From: Verrucomicrobiota bacterium
Lineage (GTDB): Bacteria > Verrucomicrobiota > Verrucomicrobiia > Verrucomicrobiales > Akkermansiaceae
Reading direction: 5' to 3'
DNA length: 64,000 nt
NCBI GenBank assembly: GCA_004294095.1
Contig: RDZR01000033.1
Location: forward strand, 1 to 64,000
Positions 35,879 through 44,666 of the stretch are shown here, piece by piece. The position numbers and the translations under genes are program-made. The notes below the pieces were generated by a model. It searched no databases. It was not told the origin of the DNA and saw only the letters and a list, made by a program, of their open reading frames with translations. Numbering within the stretch: the first letter of the stretch is position 1; each line of letters begins with the position of its first letter.

Positions 35879-35995
35879 GAAATTTTTTCTCATTTTTCTG
35901 AAACCGCGCCGCAAAAAATCCGGACCTATGGTTGAGATGCAAGTGGCGAGCTAATTTCGGCCACTGCCTCGCTCCAAAAAAATACAATTATCATT

Positions 35996-36832
35996 ATGAA
36001 ATCATCCCACGTCTTCACCACCCTACTCCTCGCGCTCCAGGCAGGCTCGGCCCACGCCGCAGTGATCGCCTTCACCGCCACAGGCACCTCTGCCACAGAT
36101 GCCACACTTGTCAGTGCCGTGAATTCCTACCGCAACGCCATCAGCAATGGCGGCGGGAATAATGGCGTCGCCGGTGGACCATTCACCAACGGACGCCGCG
36201 AGATCAACTGGGACGCCGCAGGCCTTGATAGTTCCGCCGTCCCAAACTCGATGGCCGGAAATTTCTTCAATAACAACTCCAAGCGCGGTGCCGTCTTCGT
36301 CGCAGATGGCGGCGGCAGCCTGCTCGTCAGCGGGCGCATCGCCGCCGGTTCCCCGGATTTGAGGTTTTCCACTCTCAATTCAGGCTTCTCCACCACCTTC
36401 CAGTCCTTCAGCGCAGATCGCCTCTTCGGACTCAGCGGCACCAACTCACTCACCACCACCTTCTTTGTCCCAAATCAACCGACACTCGCTGCCACCGTCT
36501 CCAGCTTTGGCGCGATCTTTACCGATGTCGATGCTGTGGGTTCGATGATTGAAGCCTTTGATATCAACAATCAGTTCCTCGGCGCGGTGAACGTGCCAAC
36601 GTTGGACAGTGGCCTGTCCTTCGCGGGAATCTCCTTCGATGGCGGGGAACAAATCTTCTCGATCCGCATCACTGCTGGCGGTGGTGGGCTTGATCAAAAT
36701 GCCAGTCGCACCCTCGACATGGTCGCCATGGATGACTTCTTTTACAGTGAGCCTCAAGCCATCCCAGAACCATCCGTCTCCATCATCTGCAGCCTCGCCG
36801 GTCTAGCACTCCTGCGTCGCCGCCGCTGTTGA
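35996..36832 (+). CDS. PEP-CTERM sorting-domain protein (second)
   Basis: A 278-residue exported protein with signal peptide (VFTTLLLALQAGSAHAA). The Asn/Gly/Ser-rich beta-type mature domain contains a DIDA-like segment (IFTDVDAVGSMIEAFDINNQFLG). The C-terminal sorting tail is AIPEPS, a hydrophobic stretch (VSIICSLAGLALL) and RRRRC. It follows the second sigma-kinase pair on the same strand. A TGAAACC element at 35899-35905 and AT-rich sequence just before the ATG may be its promoter. No exosortase in the window. Confidence 0.85.
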   Translation: MKSSHVFTTLLLALQAGSAHAAVIAFTATGTSATDATLVSAVNSYRNAISNGGGNNGVAGGPFTNGRREINWDAAGLDSSAVPNSMAGNFFNNNSKRGAVFVADGGGSLLVSGRIAAGSPDLRFSTLNSGFSTTFQSFSADRLFGLSGTNSLTTTFFVPNQPTLAATVSSFGAIFTDVDAVGSMIEAFDINNQFLGAVNVPTLDSGLSFAGISFDGGEQIFSIRITAGGGGLDQNASRTLDMVAMDDFFYSEPQAIPEPSVSIICSLAGLALLRRRRC

Positions 36833-36855
36833 TTTCTCGCTTTCCCCCACTCACA

Positions 36856-36892
36856 GCCCGGCAGTGAGCCGTGAAACACTCGCCTGCCGGGC
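36856..36892 (+). terminator. hairpin after second PEP-CTERM gene
   Basis: Nine-base perfect arms GCCCGGCAG (36856-36864) and CTGCCGGGC (36884-36892) with a 19-base loop lie about 25 bp past the stop at 36832. There is no poly-T tail, so termination activity is uncertain. Confidence 0.4.
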
Positions 36893-36925
36893 ATCCCACA
36901 CACCTATTTTCCAAACTTCATCATC

Positions 36926-39085
36926 ATGAAACCTCATTTCTATAAACTCACCCGCCTAGCTCTACTCACTACGGCCGTTTCTATGTTTACCGCCCATGCT
37001 GGCACCAAAATTTGGGATGGCGGCGCTCTGACCGATGATGATTGGAGTAGCGATTTAAATTGGTCGCCGAATGGTAGCCCCGTGGCTGGGGATAGCATCT
37101 TCTTCCCCAGTATTCTGCTTCTGGGCGATGAGGCGACGACGAACAATCTCGCCACCGGCACTTCGTTTTCTTCGCTCACCCTCACCAGCGGCTACTCGAT
37201 CGCGGGCAACCGATTTCAGACCGTGAATGGCATCACCGCCAATGCCAGCGGCAATAGCACCAGCCCGAGCACGATCGCCGCTGGTGTCACGCTCGCAGCG
37301 GCGCAAACGATCCACGCCACCGGCAATATCGTGTTAACCTTTTCCAGCGCCAGCACTTTGGAAGGCGGCACCTTCAACCAAATTCTGGATGCTGAGGATG
37401 AGGGCAGCATCATCAATGTCACCGGCCCCTTGACGGGCAGCGGGCAGCTCACGGTGCGTGGGCGAGGTCTCGTGGCATTCAATGGAAATAAGACCTTTTC
37501 CGGTCCGGTGCAGGTGGCGACCGGTGGCCGCATGCGGGTCAATTCACCATTGGCACTCGGCTCAACGACCAATGGACTGAGTTTGAACGGTCGGCTCATT
37601 TTCGGCGGTTCATCGGGTTTTGCGCTGAGTGAAGAGGTGAACCTCAGCGGCGGAACGGTGGAAACGGAGGACAAGGCCAGCGTTGACGTTTTCGATCTAT
37701 CGCGCACGGTAAATGTGACTTCCGTTGGCGGCACGCTGGATGTGAAGGGCGGGCGGCGAATGCGGGTGACCGGCCCGCTCACCGGCACCGGTCCTTTGGA
37801 GAAAAAAGGCTCCAGTGTGTTAGAAATTACCGGCAGCTTTACCAATTCCTACAGCGGTGCCTTTAGCCTCAGCCTCGGACGGGTGGAGCTGAATAAACCC
37901 GGCACGGCCATCGCGCTGGCTGGCCCGGTGACGGTGGCGGGCGCTGGACCCACAAGTCTGGGCGAGCTGCTTTTCATTCGCCCGAATCAACTTCCTAACA
38001 CCGCCGTGGTCACTGTGAATGAATTCGGCGTGCTCAATCTCAATGGGCAAACCCAGCAACTCAGCAATGTGAACATTTTAGCCAGCGGCCTCGTGAATAC
38101 CGGTGCGGGCAAGCTCACAATTTCCAGTGGCATCACCGTGCTGGATGGTGGCCAAGGCAGTAGCGAATTCCAAGGCGCGCTGGCCATGAGCCAAGCCAAT
38201 GTATTTTGCGATGTGGCCACTGGCGAAAGCTGCCTTTTCAGTGCTGGGCTGAGCGGTGCCACCGAAGCTGCCTCGTTGGTGAAGAAGGGTGGCGGATCAT
38301 TGACTCTCAACGGGGTTTCCACGCTAAAACTGATGAATGTAGAAGACGGCACGCTGCGGGTGGAAACCGCGAGTCTGGACACCGCGGTCGAGCTCAACGG
38401 CGGCAATGCGGTTCTCAGTGGCATAGGCACCGTCGCCAGCATCCAAGCTTTGGCAGGCACCGTGGCCCCCTCTCCGCAAGCCCCTCTTTCCTCCAAGGGG
38501 CGCGTCACCTTTCGCGCCAGCAGCAGCCTCAAAATTGAGTTCGATGTGGTGAATTCTCTCCAGCGTCATTCGCAACTCGTTAGTGGTGGTGGGGTGACTA
38601 TTGAAAATTCTGCGCTCGTCCTTACGGGCATCAGCACCGGTTTCAACACGGGTTTCCTGGGCGCGCCCGGAGATAGCTTCATGATCTTGCAAAGTCCGGG
38701 TGGCCTTCCCGTCGTGGGCAACTTCAGTGGCCTGCCTGAGGGTGCAGTGTTAGAGAACAATGGCCGCCGCTTTTCCATCAGCTACCTCGGCGGCGATGGC
38801 AATGACATCGTCCTCACCACCCTCAGCACGGATCCCACTCCTGCTCCCACTACCGCTACGCTCAGCACGCTTAGTTTTTCCAAAGGCACCGGCACTGGAG
38901 GCCAAGATCAAGTCACCATCACCGGCAGCGCCCAGCCCAACGCCAGCTTTGTGTTAGAAACCTCCATCGACCTCAACCTCTGGTTCACCCTGCAAACCAT
39001 CACCGCCACCCCCTCTGGCTTGATCAATTTCACCCTCAACCAAGCGCCGAACCAGCCGCAACGCTTTTTCCGATTGAAGCTCTGA
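36926..39085 (+). CDS. autotransporter-associated beta-strand repeat protein (secreted)
   Basis: A 719-residue exported protein with signal peptide (LALLTTAVSMFTAHA). The start of the mature region, KIWDGGALTDDDWSSDLNWSPNGSPVAGDSIFF, is the typical 'W.gg..t..dWs...NW' entry of PATR-containing proteins. Repeated beta-helix turns such as GSGQLTVRGRGLVAFNGNKTFSGPV, GPLEKKGSSVLEITGSFTNSYSGAF and SLVKKGGGSLTLNG match autotransporter-associated beta-strand repeats. A separate C-terminal beta domain ends in FFRLKL, shared with other secreted proteins here. No outer-membrane barrel is present, so it is not a classic autotransporter. It sits 93 bp after the PEP-CTERM gene. Confidence 0.8.
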   Translation: MKPHFYKLTRLALLTTAVSMFTAHAGTKIWDGGALTDDDWSSDLNWSPNGSPVAGDSIFFPSILLLGDEATTNNLATGTSFSSLTLTSGYSIAGNRFQTVNGITANASGNSTSPSTIAAGVTLAAAQTIHATGNIVLTFSSASTLEGGTFNQILDAEDEGSIINVTGPLTGSGQLTVRGRGLVAFNGNKTFSGPVQVATGGRMRVNSPLALGSTTNGLSLNGRLIFGGSSGFALSEEVNLSGGTVETEDKASVDVFDLSRTVNVTSVGGTLDVKGGRRMRVTGPLTGTGPLEKKGSSVLEITGSFTNSYSGAFSLSLGRVELNKPGTAIALAGPVTVAGAGPTSLGELLFIRPNQLPNTAVVTVNEFGVLNLNGQTQQLSNVNILASGLVNTGAGKLTISSGITVLDGGQGSSEFQGALAMSQANVFCDVATGESCLFSAGLSGATEAASLVKKGGGSLTLNGVSTLKLMNVEDGTLRVETASLDTAVELNGGNAVLSGIGTVASIQALAGTVAPSPQAPLSSKGRVTFRASSSLKIEFDVVNSLQRHSQLVSGGGVTIENSALVLTGISTGFNTGFLGAPGDSFMILQSPGGLPVVGNFSGLPEGAVLENNGRRFSISYLGGDGNDIVLTTLSTDPTPAPTTATLSTLSFSKGTGTGGQDQVTITGSAQPNASFVLETSIDLNLWFTLQTITATPSGLINFTLNQAPNQPQRFFRLKL

Positions 39086-39211
39086 CCTTGTGAGTGCCCT
39101 TTGGCCCGCTGGGTGGAGCCGATTTCCACGCAATTTTATGCGCAAACCTGATTATTCTGGGCATTCTCGCCGCCCATCCAATCACGGATGTTAGGTTCCG
39201 TAAAAAAACCA

Positions 39212-39790
39212 TCACTCAACGACAATGGCCCGAGGTGGCACGTGGCTGATCGGATCTTCTTCGGGAGTTGGCGGGATCTTGATCGCGACCGGTGGCTCCT
39301 GCGGCGCAGCTTCTTCTTGGATGATCGCTGGTTTGATCACGGATGCATCTTCTTTTCTAACATCCGCTTCTTTGCCGTAAGTTTTGTCAAATGAGCGATA
39401 CAAGATGATCCCGCCGTAGATTAGTCCGGCGCTCAATAGGAGGATGAAAATGTTAGATCCAGTGCCACTGCTCTGCCGGAGCTCTGGCTCTGTTCTGTTA
39501 GAAAGGTATTGAGATTTTTGTAACAACGAGAGTTGCGGATTATCGTTTAAATACTCCGCCGGTTGCAAGCCATCGAGCCACGGAAGCGCGTTGACTTCTA
39601 AAAAATCGCTGTATTGCCGCAAAAAACTTCTCGCATAGAGCGGGCTGATGAATTGTGAAAAATCTTCCTCTTCTAACGACTCGATGATGTTCCTCGGCAA
39701 GCGGGATTGGAATGCTGCGTCATCCAGTGATAATCCACGTTCTTCGCGGACTTTCTTGAGGCGTTCACCAATCTGCTCTGGAGTGTTCAT
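39212..39790 (-). CDS. RodZ-like helix-turn-helix membrane protein
   Basis: About 192 residues from the ATG at 39790. An N-terminal HTH_25-type domain (IGERLKKVREERGLSLDDAAFQSRLPRNIIESLEEEDF..F..PLYARSFLRQYSDFL, about 5-75) matches RodZ/YfgA-type proteins. A transmembrane helix (NIFILLLSAGLIYGGIILY, about 113-131) and a Pro/Glu-rich external tail follow. RodZ connects MreB to the envelope during rod elongation; this protein is shorter and lacks a clear C-terminal beta domain, so the role is inferred. Confidence 0.7.
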   Translation of the reverse strand: MNTPEQIGERLKKVREERGLSLDDAAFQSRLPRNIIESLEEEDFSQFISPLYARSFLRQYSDFLEVNALPWLDGLQPAEYLNDNPQLSLLQKSQYLSNRTEPELRQSSGTGSNIFILLLSAGLIYGGIILYRSFDKTYGKEADVRKEDASVIKPAIIQEEAAPQEPPVAIKIPPTPEEDPISHVPPRAIVVE

Positions 39791-39942
39791 CAACGTTTTC
39801 AGCATAAGGGAAAATGCAGATTAAGCAAGCCAGCAGCTGAGTCGATTACATCGCATAAATGATTTTTCGATGAATGTAAAATTTCACTTTGCGGGCGGCG
39901 ATTTATCGCAATACTCCCGCGCAGCGCAGCGCGTTGTTTGTT

Positions 39943-40018
39943 GCCGGGTTAGCTCAGTTGGTAGAGCAACTGATTTGTAATCAGTAGGTCGTCGGTTCGA
40001 GTCCGACACTCGGCTCCA
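39943..40018 (+). tRNA. tRNA-Thr (anticodon TGT)
   Basis: A complete cloverleaf. Acceptor arm GCCGGGT pairs with ACTCGGC (one G-T); D-arm region TAGCTCAGTTGGTAGAGCA; anticodon stem ACTGA/TCAGT with loop TTTGTAA giving anticodon TGT; variable region AGGTC; T-arm GTCGG-TTCGAGT-CCGAC. The discriminator base is T and the 3' CCA is encoded in the DNA (40016-40018). It reads ACA threonine codons. Confidence 0.95.
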
Positions 40019-40144
40019 TCTTCTTGAGGATGGTTCCGTGTTCCGTGCTGGCTTACTAGAAAATTTCCACCACGGGCCATGGTATTTTATTCTGCATTTA
40101 GAGCAGATTGCATGATGTCTAGCTAAATTCGAGTCATGCGCACC

Positions 40145-40180
40145 TTCCATCTAACAGGATATTTTTTCTGTTAGATGGAA
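40145..40180. terminator. perfect 13-bp inverted repeat built on TCTAACAG/CTGTTAGA
   Basis: Arms TTCCATCTAACAG (40145-40157) and CTGTTAGATGGAA (40168-40180) match perfectly around a 10-base loop GATATTTTTT. It lies between tRNA-Thr and the end of nrdA and could stop transcription from both sides, although neither strand has a T-tract after the stem. The arms contain the window-wide over-represented word GTTAGA in opposite orientations. Confidence 0.6.
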
Positions 40181-40208
40181 TAACTCGCGGAGTGACTACG
40201 ATTCTATT

Positions 40209-43200
40209 TTACTGGCACGCTTCACATTCATCGCCGTTGAGGCGAGCTTGTAACGAACAGGCTGTTTTTTCCTCAGCGGTGTATTCCTTCTTAGTGGAAA
40301 TTCCTGCCAATCCGCGGACTTCTTTTTTCACATCGATGGTGGCCTTTTCCGAATTGGATGCCTGGAGTGTGCGCAAGTAGTAGGTGGTTTTGAGTCCTTT
40401 ATCCCATGCGCGGCGATACATGTGGGATAGTTTTTTGAGGTCGGGCGTGGATAAGAAAAGGTTTACGGATTGTGATTGATCGATCCATTTTTGGCGACGT
40501 GCGGCAGCATCCACAATAAATTCGTAATCGATGCCGAAGACGGTTTTGTGCTTTTGTTTAAGTGATTTTGGGATGTCTTCAATCGCGTCCAACTCGCCAT
40601 CGAAATACTTGAGCTGATCGAGCATTTCTTGGTTCCACAAGTTGAGCTTTTTCAAATCGCGGACCAACTCGGAATTGAGGATGATGAATTCACCGCCGAG
40701 GTTGGATTTGACGTAGAGGTTTTTGTAATTTGGCTCAATGCACGGAGTTGTGCCCATGATGTTAGAAATCGTGGCCGTCGGTGCGATGGCGAGCACGTTG
40801 GAATTGCGCATGCCGTTTTTGGCAATTTTTTCACGGACGAATGTCCAATCCATTTTCCCGCCACTGGGCACTTCGATGGCACGTCCGCGTTCTTGTTCTA
40901 ACAGATCTACGGTGTCTTGTGGTAGCAGCCCGCGATCCCACTTGGAGCCTTTGTAACTGCTGTAGGTGCCACGCTCGGCGGCGAGATCGGACGATGCACT
41001 ATAAGCATAGTAGGCAATCGCCTCCATCATTTCATCATTGAATTCGACGGCGGCATCTGAGGCGAAGCTGAGGTTGCGTTTGTAGAGTGCGTTTTGCAGG
41101 CCCATCACGCCGAGGCCGATCGGGCGGTGGCGTGAGTTTGCCGTCTTGGCGGCCTGTGTTGGATAGAAATTAATATCGATGACGTTATCGAGTGCACGAA
41201 TGGCGACGGTGATGGTCTCCTTGAGCATTTCATGATCGATGATGCCATCGCGAGTGATGTGGGAATCGAGCACCACCGAGCCCAAGTTACAGACGGCGGT
41301 TTCTTCGTCGGACGTATTGAGAGTGATCTCAGTGCAGAGATTGGACGAGTGAATGACACCGCAGTGATCTTGGGGCGAGCGCACGTTGCACGGATCTTTG
41401 AAAGTGATCCAAGGATGGCCAGTTTCAAAGAGCATCTTGAGCATGGATTTCCAGAGCTCGATGGCGGGAAGTTGGCGCGACCAAATTTTACCCTCGGCGG
41501 CAATTTCTTCGTATTCGGCGTAGCGTTGATCGAAGGCTTTGCCGTAAAGTTCGTGGAGGTCGGGAACTTCGTTTGAGCGGAAAAGCGTCCAATTTTTCCG
41601 TTCTTCCATGCGTTTCATGAAAAGGTCTGGAATCCAGTTGGCCGTATTCATGTCGTGACAGCGGCGGCGCTCATCGCCGACGTTTTTGCGAAGTTCCAGA
41701 AAGTCCTCAATATCGTTATGCCATGATTCGAGATACGCGCAGCCCGAGCCGCGGCGCTTGCCACCTTGGTTGACGGCGACGAGTTGATCGTTGTGGAGTT
41801 TGAGAAATGGGATGATGCCTTGTGACTCGCCATTGGTGCCTTGGATGTAGCCGCCGGTGCCGCGCACAGCGGTCCATGAGCCACCGAGCCCACCGGCCCA
41901 TTTGCTGAGAAACGCATTCTCGGCGATGCCGCGGAACATGATGGATTCAATCGAGTCATCCACTTTGTAGAGATAGCATGAGGAGAGCTGCGAGTGGAGT
42001 GAGCCGGAATTGAAGAGGGTGGGGGTGGATGAACAAAAGCGGCGTGCTTTGTAGAGATTGTAAAGCCGGATGACCCAGCCCTCACGTTGGGTTTCTTCAT
42101 TTCTGAAAAGGCCCATGGCGACGCGCATCCAGAAGAATTGCGGCGTCTCAATCCGGCGTGGCTTATTGCCGGTTTTATCGACGATCAGGTAGCGATCGTA
42201 GAGAGTTTGAATGCCGAGGTAATCAAAATCCAAGTCCGCAGTGGGGTCAAAGGCTTCTGCCAATTGATCGAGTTGATAGCAGTCTAACATATCTGAATGG
42301 AGGCGTTTGATCGCGACGCCGTGTTTCACATATGATTTGAAAGCAACCTTGTGAGCATCTTTGAGTTTTTCGATGCCATCGCGAATGATCGACCAATCGA
42401 GGACTTCTTCGTAGATGTATGAAAGCAAAATGCGACCAGCAAATTTGTCAAAATCTGCATCTTTTTCGATCAATGATTTCGCATTGAGAATGATCGTTTG
42501 TTTGAGGTCTTTATCAGAAATTTCATTGCCGATGGAACGACGCAGCTCGCGGTCGATCTCGGCCTCTCCGAGGCAAAGATCAAGACCGATGGAGGCGTAG
42601 GCGATGCGCTTGCGCAGGTCCGCGCCATCCCAGAATGAGGACTGACCATCATCGTAAGTGACGGTGATCATCAAATCTTGGTTGGGATCTTCGTAGCGCC
42701 CGAGCTCTTCTTCGCGCAGGCGATTGCGCTGGGCACGATACAGAATGTAGTGCTCGGCAGCTTTGAAAAATCCCTGGCGCATGAGTTCTTCTTGCACCAT
42801 GTCCTGCACGTCTTCGATGTGGACAAATGATTGGTCACCACGGCGAACGCGGTCAGTCACCGCTTTGGAAATATCGATGGCTGGCTCTGGGTTTTCTTTG
42901 ATGGTTAGAAACGCCTTGCGCACGGCGATCTCAATTTTGGTCGCAGACCAAGGCACCACATTGCCGTTACGGCGGATCAAGCGCACGGGCAGCATTTGCG
43001 GGCCCGTCAAAGAATCCAGCGAGCCATTTTTTTCGATCGAGCGGCGGAAAGCGAGCGATTTAGCGACGTCATACGCATCATTTTCTAACAGCGCTTTCTC
43101 GATGAGTAGGTAAAGGTCTGATTCTGATAGACGCAGGCGGCCGCCGGTTTCCAGATTACGCATCAAGGAATTGGCGACGGCATGGGCCACATCGAGCACG

Positions 43201-43478
43201 AATTTCCGATTGTCATCGCTAAAGATACTTTTCTCTTCATGGCTGCGAGAGATCAACAGATCGGCCAATGAATCGCCAATCGCGTCCGCGACGTCGTCCA
43301 AAGAAAACTGCGTATCTACGGTGCCTTTAGTAACGATGATGTCAGGATGAGAAGCGCGTTTGTCTGTGGGTAGAATTTCTCGCCAAGAGAAACCGCGGTC
43401 GCTCACTGGAAGTGCAAAGCGATCGCTGATGACTTGCTTGAGCAAGAAATCTTCATTGGGGTTGACGGCGTGATACAT
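40209..43478 (-). CDS. nrdA: ribonucleoside-diphosphate reductase, large subunit (class I)
   Basis: A 1089-residue enzyme reducing ribonucleoside diphosphates. An ATP-cone allosteric domain spans about 164-252 (VRLIRRNGNVVPWSATKIEIAVRKAF to AEHYILYRAQR). A more degenerate cone-like region precedes it (about 45-148), so there may be two tandem cones, as in long chlamydial NrdA. Core motifs include FNSGSLHSQLSSCYLYKVDD, SSNLCTEI and NSRHRPIGLGVMGLQ. The C-terminal redox pair is C1085-E-A-C1088. It lies 66 bp downstream of nrdB on the same strand, and the gap carries a tandem ATGTTAGAA repeat (43503-43520). It works with the NrdB described next. Confidence 0.94.
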   Translation of the reverse strand: MYHAVNPNEDFLLKQVISDRFALPVSDRGFSWREILPTDKRASHPDIIVTKGTVDTQFSLDDVADAIGDSLADLLISRSHEEKSIFSDDNRKFVLDVAHAVANSLMRNLETGGRLRLSESDLYLLIEKALLENDAYDVAKSLAFRRSIEKNGSLDSLTGPQMLPVRLIRRNGNVVPWSATKIEIAVRKAFLTIKENPEPAIDISKAVTDRVRRGDQSFVHIEDVQDMVQEELMRQGFFKAAEHYILYRAQRNRLREEELGRYEDPNQDLMITVTYDDGQSSFWDGADLRKRIAYASIGLDLCLGEAEIDRELRRSIGNEISDKDLKQTIILNAKSLIEKDADFDKFAGRILLSYIYEEVLDWSIIRDGIEKLKDAHKVAFKSYVKHGVAIKRLHSDMLDCYQLDQLAEAFDPTADLDFDYLGIQTLYDRYLIVDKTGNKPRRIETPQFFWMRVAMGLFRNEETQREGWVIRLYNLYKARRFCSSTPTLFNSGSLHSQLSSCYLYKVDDSIESIMFRGIAENAFLSKWAGGLGGSWTAVRGTGGYIQGTNGESQGIIPFLKLHNDQLVAVNQGGKRRGSGCAYLESWHNDIEDFLELRKNVGDERRRCHDMNTANWIPDLFMKRMEERKNWTLFRSNEVPDLHELYGKAFDQRYAEYEEIAAEGKIWSRQLPAIELWKSMLKMLFETGHPWITFKDPCNVRSPQDHCGVIHSSNLCTEITLNTSDEETAVCNLGSVVLDSHITRDGIIDHEMLKETITVAIRALDNVIDINFYPTQAAKTANSRHRPIGLGVMGLQNALYKRNLSFASDAAVEFNDEMMEAIAYYAYSASSDLAAERGTYSSYKGSKWDRGLLPQDTVDLLEQERGRAIEVPSGGKMDWTFVREKIAKNGMRNSNVLAIAPTATISNIMGTTPCIEPNYKNLYVKSNLGGEFIILNSELVRDLKKLNLWNQEMLDQLKYFDGELDAIEDIPKSLKQKHKTVFGIDYEFIVDAAARRQKWIDQSQSVNLFLSTPDLKKLSHMYRRAWDKGLKTTYYLRTLQASNSEKATIDVKKEVRGLAGISTKKEYTAEEKTACSLQARLNGDECEACQ

Positions 43479-43544
43479 GAATTTTGGAAAGTAAGAGTGG
43501 TGATGTTAGAAATGTTAGAAAAGTAGGCTGATCCTGTGAGTGGA

Positions 43545-44666
43545 TCACAGCTCGTCGTCGTCCACTTGGCCAAGGGCGGATGATTTTTGGTATTCGGTGA
43601 CGCGGCCCTCGAAGAAGTTGGTTTCTTTTTTGATGTCCATCATTTCAGCCAACCATGGGAATGGATTGCTCACCGAGGCATTGAGCGGAGCGAGACCGCA
43701 AGAGGTGAGGCGGCGGTCTGCGATGTAATCGATGTATGTTTCGAAGTCAGCGGAATTTAATCCAAGGCCCGCAACCGGCAAACAATCGCGGATGAAGCCT
43801 TTCTCAAGGTTGATTCCTTCAAGCATCGTCGCCCGCAAATCTTCGCGGAACGCTTCGGTCCACACGTCTGGATTTTCATTGATCAATTCCATAAACAGAT
43901 TGCGGAAAACTTCGATGTGGTTTGATTCATCGCGCAGCGTGTAGCGGAACATTTGGCCGATTCCGGGAAATTTGTTTTGGCGATACAAGCTGAGGATCAT
44001 GCCAAACAGACCGTAAAATTGCGTGCCCTCCATCACTTGGCCAAACATGAAGATGTTTTTCGCCAAGGCCTGTTTATTTTCGGTGATGGTGAGATCGATA
44101 TCTCGGCGCAGCGCTCGGCTATTGCGCACGACAAAGTTGTTTTTCGCGGTGATGGTTGGAACGTCTTCAAACATCGCCTCGCACTCGTGCGGATTGATGC
44201 CGAGCGAGGAAATCATGTAAACGAGGCTATCGGCGTGAATGTTTTCCTCGTGCGCGTGACGGCCTAACACCAATTTCAACTCAGGCGCAGTCACCACTTC
44301 GCGCACGACGTGGAGAACGTTATCGCCGACGATGCCTTCCGCCGCGGAAAAATAACCGATGCCCATCTTGATAATCCAGCGCTCTACCTCGCTGATTTCA
44401 TCGGAGCGCCATTGCTCAACATCTTTCTGCATGGCGATGTCCTCTGGCTCCCAGTGGTTATTCTTCATGTTCTTGTAAAGATCGTAGGCCCACTGATATT
44501 TGATGGGCAAAATATTGAAGAACATCGTCTCCTTGCCATTGATCACACGTTTGGCCGCGAAGGCTTGCTCGGCTTTATCGCGGTTGAGTTCAAAAGTGCG
44601 ATCGCCGACGGTGATTCGGCTAATCGAGGAAGATGGGCTTGAGGAAGTTTCTGGAAGGGTGATCAT
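43545..44666 (-). CDS. nrdB: ribonucleotide reductase small subunit, class Ic-like (no radical tyrosine)
   Basis: A 373-residue di-metal ferritin-like subunit. Aligning the family ligand spacing by eye gives E110 (FSAAE), E141-N-I-H144, E213 (VMEG) and E247-S-N-H250. The residue four after H144, where class Ia/Ib proteins have the radical Tyr, is Leu148. The first ligand is Glu, not Asp. Both changes mark class Ic subunits such as chlamydial NrdB (Glu ligand, Phe at the Tyr site), which use a Mn/Fe cofactor. Y150 matches a tyrosine present in the chlamydial FLY motif. The C-terminal VTEYQ keeps the transfer tyrosine. It is first in the nrdB-nrdA operon. Class Id or another non-tyrosine type is an alternative. 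Confidence 0.9.
   Translation of the reverse strand: MITLPETSSSPSSSISRITVGDRTFELNRDKAEQAFAAKRVINGKETMFFNILPIKYQWAYDLYKNMKNNHWEPEDIAMQKDVEQWRSDEISEVERWIIKMGIGYFSAAEGIVGDNVLHVVREVVTAPELKLVLGRHAHEENIHADSLVYMISSLGINPHECEAMFEDVPTITAKNNFVVRNSRALRRDIDLTITENKQALAKNIFMFGQVMEGTQFYGLFGMILSLYRQNKFPGIGQMFRYTLRDESNHIEVFRNLFMELINENPDVWTEAFREDLRATMLEGINLEKGFIRDCLPVAGLGLNSADFETYIDYIADRRLTSCGLAPLNASVSNPFPWLAEMMDIKKETNFFEGRVTEYQKSSALGQVDDDEL

Noticed and set aside
39884-40150. Open frame of 88 codons on the minus strand across the tRNA gene
   Set aside because: The translation (VSDSNRRPTDYKSVALPTELTR) is the well-known artefact of translating a tRNA antisense. The tRNA-Thr cloverleaf explains it.
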